Under the pieces are notes generated by a model that was given only the letters and a program-made list of their open reading frames with translations, did not search any database and was not told where the DNA came from. Below, in pieces: positions 1 to 5,800 of a stretch of DNA of 8,742 bases. The stretch's first letter is position 1. Each line of letters opens with the position of its first letter. The translations under genes were made by a program, and so were the position numbers. Source of the stretch: Chlamydiota bacterium. GTDB taxonomy: Bacteria; Chlamydiota; Chlamydiia; Chlamydiales; Rhabdochlamydiaceae. The DNA is taken from positions 1-8,742 of the forward strand of contig JAAKFC010000051.1 in assembly GCA_011065225.1 (NCBI GenBank), given 5' to 3'.

Positions 1-158
1 GCAGGTCCTGAATTTGAATTTTTGGCCGAATCCAATCGTCAAATGCCGATTGGCAAGAACAAAAATACAAAGATTGGGCCTGTCTATCCAGTAGAGCGAC
101 GGGAAAAATTGTACAAAGTCGAGAAGAGGGTATCTACAAAGTCATTCCCCCGATTTAA
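1..158 (+). pseudogene. C-terminal remnant of an unidentified coding sequence, apparently frameshifted
   Basis: This is the right-hand end of a gene that begins outside the window; I do not recognise it. Frame 3 from about position 18 to the TAA at 156-158 reads like real protein (for example DWQEQKYKDWACLSS, then GKIVQSREEGIYKVIPPI). It favours A/T in third codon positions. However, frame 3 has stops at 9-11 and 15-17 and no start codon afterwards. Frame 1 is open from the window edge (AGPEFEF...), and a one-base -1 shift at the T5 run (19-23) would join it to the frame-3 segment. The TAA lies 17 bases before a strong hairpin, as expected of a gene end. The alternative is that frame 1 is the real gene and ends at the TAA at 184-186, inside the hairpin; its codon usage is less convincing. 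A homopolymer sequencing error could also explain the break. Confidence 0.3.
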
Positions 159-175
159 CATCTTGACGCAAGAAT

Positions 176-222
176 TCTCCACCTAAAATTTTATTGCAAA
201 GCTTTAAAAATTTAGGTGGAGA
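176..222 (+). terminator. Strong hairpin, possible transcription terminator or transposon-end hairpin
   Basis: TCTCCACCTAAA (176-187) is a perfect 12-bp inverted match to TTTAGGTGGAGA (211-222). After one A-A mismatch, five more pairs follow (189-193 with 205-209), leaving a loop of about 11 bases. It lies just past the end of the left-edge coding remnant, where a terminator would be expected. It has no T-tract on either side, so a classical rho-independent terminator is not certain. It could also be the left-end hairpin of a small IS200/IS605-derived element whose right end is at about 342. Confidence 0.5.
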
Positions 223-342
223 TGAATTGCGCAATTTGTCACTATGTTGTGCGAATCGGAGATTAGGGCTATAATCTCAGGGTTGAAAGCCCCAGGAAGC
301 CCCCACTAAATTGAGAAACTTTTTAGTGAAGGGAGTAGTCAC
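223..342 (+). mobile_element. Right end and omega-RNA-like scaffold of an IS200/IS605-type (TnpB) element, without its tnpB
   Basis: The block has the hallmarks of the 3' end of a TnpB element. It contains a 7-bp hairpin GAGATTA (259-265) with TAATCTC (272-278), then GGGTTGAAAGCCCC (280-293), AGGAAGCCCCC (294-304), a hairpin ACTAAA (305-310) with TTTAGT (322-327), and the terminal GGGAGTAGTCAC (331-342). In IS200/IS605 elements this segment is both the right transposon end, recognised as a subterminal hairpin by the TnpA transposase, and the scaffold of the RNA that guides the TnpB nuclease. The hairpin is imperfect: the usual run of G opposite CCCCC is interrupted by AA at 329-330, which suggests decay. 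No TnpB zinc finger or RuvC motif is visible upstream. A short open stretch in frame 2 (167-274, ending LRNLSLCCANRRLGL) could be a degenerate tnpB tail, but I cannot confirm it. The match is from memory of the family, not from a search. Confidence 0.6.
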
Positions 343-552
343 GGAACAATCTTTTCCCCTAATGAAGGCATTTTCGACCGCCACAAGCTTCTCAAAGCTT
401 GCTCTGCTCTCCAAATACCTCCCTAGGAAAAAATTTCAGTTACTATCGGCGAAAGCGTTTAAAGAATCGTTTTCGAATCCTCCAACCGGAGGCTCTAAAT
501 TAGAATTTAGAATTTTTATTCGTAGAGAATTATGCAATATATCTGGTAACTG
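343..552. other. Non-coding stretch with small hairpins between the mobile-element end and the membrane-protein gene
   Basis: I see no convincing gene here. An open frame from a TTG at 311 to 553 starts inside the element's hairpin loop and has no protein-like features. The region holds a hairpin CAAGCTT-ctca-AAGCTTG (384-401) and, further on, two adjacent hairpins (479-511, listed separately). Two -10-like hexamers TAGAAT occur at 501-506 and 508-513, but neither has a convincing -35 box 16-18 bases upstream. The promoter of the gene at 553 is therefore not identified. If the upstream scaffold were active, the first 16-20 bases after 342 would be its guide segment. Confidence 0.5.
479..517 (+). 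terminator. Tandem hairpins followed by a T-run, terminator-like
   Basis: CCTCC (479-483), loop AACC, GGAGG (488-492) is followed at once by a perfect 8-bp palindrome TCTAAATT-AG-AATTTAGA (494-511) and then ATTTTT (512-517). A stem followed by a T-run on the + strand is terminator-like, although the second stem is AT-rich and would be weak alone. It ends 35 bases before the next gene start. It could stop read-through from the mobile-element side, act as an attenuator in the leader of the 553 gene, or be fortuitous in AT-rich DNA. Confidence 0.3.
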
Positions 553-1584
553 ATGGCTACAAAGAAAAATGAATTAAAAATGTTTACTAAGGATGATCTG
601 ATCAATGCTGCAGAGGAAATTGGGTATACAAATCAGCAAGTAGAAAAATTATGGAATTTATTGGGCGATAATAGATCAAAAAAGTGGAAATTCAATATTT
701 TTAATACCATTTACTTTTTGGGTGGGCTAATTATTTTTTCTGCATTAGTTTGGTTTCTTAAGGAAAGTTATTCTCTATATGGGAAAAAAGCTCTATTTCT
801 AATTTCCTCAGGGTATAGTTCAATTTTCTATGCTTTAGGAGCTTATCTTTGGAAAATTAAAGAGAAGAAGGTTATTGGCAGGATTTTCCTGTTCCTTTCT
901 TTATCACTCGTTCCATTGGCTATGTATGCATTCCAGGATATGTTGGGATGGTGGCCTGGGCATTATCCTGGGAGTTATGACAGTTTTTATAAATTGATTA
1001 AAAGTGGTTGGCTTTTAATGGAAATTATTACCATTGTGTGCACGTTGATGACTTTGTACTTTTTTCGATCACCTTTTCTCACATCTATTTTGTACTTAAC
1101 AATGTTGTTTATGAGTGAAGACATAGTACCTTTTTTCTTTAATTCTTTTATTAAGGATACACAGCTAGATTCTATTCATTCGGTCATTTCTATATTTTTT
1201 GGAATATGTATCATTACACTGAGCTTTATTCTTGATTTAAAAAAGAAGAGAGATTTTGCATTTTGGGGATATTTATTTGGAACCATTGCGTTTTGGTTTG
1301 GAATAACATTTATAAACTATAATACAGAATTGGAGAACTCGATTTATTGTTTGCTCAATATAGTTCTTTTATTTGTAGGTGGATTCGTTGGTAGAAAAGT
1401 TTTTACAATTTTTGGAGTGTTAGGAATTATGACGTATTTATCTGAGTTATTTTATAGATGTTTTTCCACTTCTCTAGCTTTTCCACTTATAGTTAGTTGT
1501 ATAGGCATAGCTGTAATTTTTATAGGGATTTATTTTCAAAATTACAAAAAACAAAAAACATATTTTCCTATAGATGAAAAATGA
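553..1584 (+). CDS. Polytopic inner-membrane protein, DUF2157-like
   Basis: The gene encodes 343 residues. The first 48 or so are soluble and charged, with a helical look (residues 12-40, including TKDDLINAAEEIGYT). About ten hydrophobic segments follow, near residues 50-69, 80-100, 109-128, 152-171, 175-196, 209-227, 236-254, 263-280, 283-300 and 307-328, then a short basic tail. The soluble N-terminus followed by many membrane helices, a WWPG loop (133-136) and the stretch FRSPFLTSILYLTMLFMSED resemble the uncharacterised DUF2157-type membrane proteins. No catalytic motif is visible and no function is assigned. No good ribosome binding site precedes the ATG at 553; M10 (ATG at 580) is an alternative start. 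GC is about 30%, clearly below the Rhs gene, and the gene sits beside a mobile-element end, so horizontal acquisition is possible. Its stop lies one base from the end of the converging gene. Confidence 0.8.
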   Translation: MATKKNELKMFTKDDLINAAEEIGYTNQQVEKLWNLLGDNRSKKWKFNIFNTIYFLGGLIIFSALVWFLKESYSLYGKKALFLISSGYSSIFYALGAYLWKIKEKKVIGRIFLFLSLSLVPLAMYAFQDMLGWWPGHYPGSYDSFYKLIKSGWLLMEIITIVCTLMTLYFFRSPFLTSILYLTMLFMSEDIVPFFFNSFIKDTQLDSIHSVISIFFGICIITLSFILDLKKKRDFAFWGYLFGTIAFWFGITFINYNTELENSIYCLLNIVLLFVGGFVGRKVFTIFGVLGIMTYLSELFYRCFSTSLAFPLIVSCIGIAVIFIGIYFQNYKKQKTYFPIDEK

Positions 1585-1585
1585 T

Positions 1586-2818
1586 TTATTTCTTGGTTTC
1601 GGTCGTTTTTCCAGGGATGAATTTTCCTTCTTCATAAAACTCATCCTTAACGCATTTGCGCTCTTGGTTGTAGGCACACGTACCTCCATGTAAAACGCCA
1701 TGTTTATACCTTATGAGGGTTTTGAGCCTTTCCTCATAATCTGAAGATTCTTGTTCCCGATCCAATTGCCCCACGAAATTATAAGAAATGCGCCGAGCTA
1801 TTTTCGAACTAAAAGGGTTATAGTCTTTGTATGGATAAAAAGCTAAGTGGATGCCAACTTTTGTATTTTCGTAAAAAAACGCTTTAAAAGCTTCTTCCCC
1901 ATTGTGAAACCATCCATGGACGTGGCCATCTACTTTTCCATCTTTGAAATAGGCCCGTATTTTGAGTTTGCCGTTGTCCCAATAGTCTTCATATTTTCCT
2001 GTGTGCTTTTTTGCTTCGGCTTGCTTAATTTTCTCAATAAAATCTTTATCAAAGGTCTCATCAGAAATTCCACGGATCAGTTCTTCAAGTGCTTCTGAAA
2101 GAGGGGCTGTAGATTTCTTTGCACAAGCTTTTACGATTTCCTCTTCCATTTCAGGAGTCGTTTGGGATTGAATCTTTAATTCAGAGGAGTAGTCATTCGA
2201 AGCATTTTGAAAAAAAGGATTTCTTGGCAATTTTTCAAGAGATTCAAAATTGTTATTTATTTTGCCTTGTATAATTTCAAATGCTTCTTCATAGGATTCT
2301 GAAGCAATTTCTGATAAAGAATATGTTTTGGGGGCTGCCATAGAATAGTATATTTTATCTCTTGTGCATGTAACTTGAGAAATGCTGTTTTCAGTTTCTG
2401 GTTCATGTTTTTTGTTATTAAAAGATATGGAAACATAAATTCTATCGCTATTAAAAGGATAATCTCTCAAGTAAGGTCGGATTTCTTCATAAGAATTAAT
2501 TGTTCTTAGAAATTTTTGTGTTATTAGAATTATTAATTCTCGAGCTTCATCAATGGTTGCTTTCCTAAAAGCGTCAAAACCGACACTGATTCCCATTATA
2601 TCATTTGGCATACTGCCGCCAGAAAGCCCGCAGATATAGCCGAATTCCTCTGTTACTTCTTGTATAAAATCATAGGTAACTTTATCAGCATATGTTTCAT
2701 AATTTATAGATTTTGCAGATGTGTTTTTATGCACTTGAATTCCTGAAAGTAAAATAACAAATAATAAAAAGATAGCTAATTTAACGTTTTTCTTTATAAA
2801 ATTTATAATGAAAATCAT
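1586..2818 (-). CDS. Signal-anchored protein with MORN/YwqK-like repeats, candidate partner of the Rhs protein
   Basis: The gene encodes 410 residues. Residues 9-25 (KKNVKLAIFLLFVILLSG) form a signal peptide or N-terminal anchor. There is no lipobox cysteine, and TSA at 33-35 is a possible cleavage site, so the rest is probably periplasmic. Residues 47-133 form a compact domain with GLSGGSMPNDIMGISVGF (64-81), EARELI and EIRPYLRDYPF (112-122), which looks like a conserved but unnamed family. Residues 274-330 contain MORN_2/YwqK-style repeats (GKYEDYWDNGKLKIRAYFKD, then GHVHGWFHNGEEAFKAFF), and a weaker unit lies near 375-405 (KHGVLHGGTCAYNQ). YwqK-family proteins have been annotated as antitoxins. 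Its first 38 bases overlap the end of the Rhs gene, so the two are probably co-transcribed and translationally coupled; only a weak GGA/AAAGG precedes the ATG. Base composition is uneven: about 29% GC in 2221-2580 and about 40% in 1681-1980. Immunity to the Rhs C-terminal domain is an inference from position. Confidence 0.8.
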   Translation of the reverse strand: MIFIINFIKKNVKLAIFLLFVILLSGIQVHKNTSAKSINYETYADKVTYDFIQEVTEEFGYICGLSGGSMPNDIMGISVGFDAFRKATIDEARELIILITQKFLRTINSYEEIRPYLRDYPFNSDRIYVSISFNNKKHEPETENSISQVTCTRDKIYYSMAAPKTYSLSEIASESYEEAFEIIQGKINNNFESLEKLPRNPFFQNASNDYSSELKIQSQTTPEMEEEIVKACAKKSTAPLSEALEELIRGISDETFDKDFIEKIKQAEAKKHTGKYEDYWDNGKLKIRAYFKDGKVDGHVHGWFHNGEEAFKAFFYENTKVGIHLAFYPYKDYNPFSSKIARRISYNFVGQLDREQESSDYEERLKTLIRYKHGVLHGGTCAYNQERKCVKDEFYEEGKFIPGKTTETKK

Positions 2819-5800
2819 AAAAATCCAAACCTTTCTTTAAGGAGTTTTGCTGAGTACTGGCCATAAAAGCATGGTCAGCAAAATAACCCGACATCTCATG
2901 CCATTTAGAAATACACGGCACAAATTTTATATTATAAATTTTCTCACTATCGGGTAAATTTTCTTGCATTTTTTCGTATTTCCCCCCCATGGGGCCCGTA
3001 ATGTAATCCTTATTTGAATAAATATCAATTGCATCAATGGCTTTGTGTTTAGCTAATGGCTCTGCAGGAGCAATTCCAAGCCAAAGCATTTTTTTTCTAA
3101 TTGCTTTCTGTTCATCATCGGACATCCCAGCGATGGCTGCATTTCCAATTGCACCAGCTCGACTATGACTGATATGTAACCATAGCAATTTAGGGCTTAT
3201 TTTACTCAGTGTTTCGGAGATGGCAATCATTGCCTGCCTTGTCATGATGACTTCAGGGGTTTCTTTTTTTCGGTTTTTTTCAGCAGATGTCGCGCTGACG
3301 TCTTGGATGAGTCCTTTTGTCGGGGTGTACATGCAGATGTTGAGCCCCTCTCCAGGTGTTTTTTCTGCAATTGAAAGAGATGACTCCTCAAAATCATGAA
3401 AAGTGTTTTTGATTCCATTTTTAAATATTGTGATTCCGATGCCCATTCCATCTTTAGAGAAAAAATCTTGGAAATGATGAAAGATATCTATTTTCCCTGT
3501 TTGAAGTTCTTCAGGAGTAAATTGAAGCTTATGAAATTGATCTTTGAATAGAATCCAATCCGCTTGTATTTCTTCAAAATAGGCTGTGCAATGGACATAA
3601 GGAGATGAATTTTCCAAAATTTCTGAGATCGAAATTTCTGTGTGAAATTTTTCAGAATAGAGGCCGAAAAGGTCCAGTCGATTAAGCGGGCTGTTTTGGA
3701 CATACAGGTAGAGATTTGGGCTATCGATTGCACCTGCTGGGTCGGGAGTGAGCCAACGGCCAAGATTGGGATCGTAAAAGCGCTCTCCAAAAAAAATGAG
3801 GTGTTCTTCTGAGCGCTTCGAATGAAAACGCCATGGATTTATAGAAGGAGAAGAGAGAACGGCTTTTCCAAATGCATCGATATCACACTTTTCTGAGAGA
3901 GCGCCGTTTGAGGAGATGAGAGCAATGATATTGCCATTAAAATCATGTAAGGGTGCATAAACCTCAGAACTGAGTTCTATTGCAATCGCTCCCCCAATGT
4001 CCCCTAATATTCCAAGTCCTAAAATCTTGAGCTGAATGATTTTCTTTTCTTCATTGAGGGCTCCAATTTCTTTTTCTTTGTCATAGAGGAAGTAGGTGAC
4101 TTTTCTTGACCAGCTATCATATTCTGCGAAGAAAGAGTTTTGATTTTCATAGATTTCTTTTGTGTAAAGCCGAGAAAAAGGATCATAGGTGTAACGAATG
4201 TGTTTTTCATTTGGAATGTGGATGGTGGTCAAACGGCTTAGAGCATCATACTCATAAGCAATTGCTTGATCTGATGAGTGTTGTCGAATTGGATTTCCAT
4301 TATCATTGTAAGAAAGACTGCAATTTGGAGCTGAGATGATTTGATTGAATTGATTGACTTGGGCATTCAGAGGATTTCCCAGGGAATCAAATTGGTATTG
4401 TTGATCGCCTTCTTGCAGGAGCTGATTCAGCGGATCGTATTGATATTCTTTGATTTGGAATAGAGAATTTTCAATTCGTGTGACAAGCCCTGAAGGGCCA
4501 TACTCAATTGAAGCTTTATGCCAAGGGGTCTGATAATTTTCGATTCTTTCGAGGAGATCATGTGTTGTTGTGGTTGTTCCTAAGTCGTTTATTACTTCTT
4601 CTTCACAGACTCTTCCATTTTCATCAAATTGCAAATAGGTATGTGTATATTGGGATTTTCTATTTGCTGAATATCGGGTCACAGAAAAAAGATGCAGATC
4701 TGAATAATCGTACTCTAAAGAGGAATGATCAGGTAAAATGCATTCTGTGCATTGCCCACGAGTGTCGTATTGCCAAAACAGCTTTGATTTATCAGGGCGT
4801 GTTTCTGCAATCATTTCTCCAAAGGCGTTGTAGGCTCTTTCCCACGTAAGGTGTTGGATATGATCATGTGCTTTTGTGGGAAGGGGGCCTTGCCCATATG
4901 TGTAAGTATAGTGAAAACTACCATCGGAGCTTTTTAGTTCTAAAAGCCTATCAAGGCCATCATATTTGTGATAAAGGATAGTGCCTGAGGGCAATGTTTT
5001 TTTGGTAAGTCGGCCCTTTGAATCATAGGCAAAATTTGTGCATTTTTCTCCTTCCTCGATTTCTTGAATGGGCCATCCACGCTCATTGTATTCCCAGGTG
5101 GTTGTATAAGTACGTAAGGGAAGATTTTTTTCATAGATGGTGACGAGTCTTTTCGCTTTATTGCCTGCTTTGTCATAGAAAATGTCTTCTTTTGCTACGG
5201 TCTGATGATCTGGATCCTTTTTTTCAATGGAGACAATGCGCCCATTTGCATCAAAAATTTCTATTTGGGCATTCATGAGGGGATCTAGGATTGTTTTTTG
5301 TTCAATCGTTTGCCCTAAAGAGTTTGTCGTTTGCGTATAGAGGAATTCTATGCATTCTCCTAGGGGATCAATATGTTTGCATAGATGTCCCTCTTCATCA
5401 TAAAAAAAGAAATCTTCTGCCTCACCTTTCGAAGTGATCCGAATGGCTCTTTCTTTTCGTCCTTCCTCATCGTAAAAAAAGCGCATGTGATTTTCGATTT
5501 TTCCAGAAGAGTCTTCTTCCCATTCTTCAATGACTTCTCCTTCAACATTGTGTTTTTGCACTTTTGTCATTCCTCCTTGCGTTATTTTTTCTAAAAATCC
5601 TAGGGAATCGTAGGAATAAGTGAGAATGCGATCTTCAGCTCTTTCTTCAATTTTTCTTCCCAGTTCATCATATTTGTAATGAGTGGTAAGCCCCATGGGA
5701 TTTGTATAGGAAAGAAGATGAAAAGTATTGTAGGTCCAAGTCTCTTCGCTAAGAATTTCTCCATCTGCAGAAAGGGTCGTTTTGGAGGTCATTCTTTGCC

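Noticed and set aside
1..186. Frame 1 open to the TAA at 184-186 as the true end of the left-edge gene
   Set aside because: Third-position composition and amino-acid pattern are less natural than in frame 3, and its stop falls inside the hairpin arm. It is kept only as an alternative.
311..553. An 80-codon open frame (+) starting with TTG and ending at the ATG of the 553 gene
   Set aside because: It starts in the loop of the IS605-type right-end hairpin, has no ribosome binding site, and its product shows no domain or protein-like pattern.
1474..1701. A 75-codon open frame (-) spanning the junction of the two converging genes
   Set aside because: It overlaps the well-supported ends of both genes and has no recognisable features.
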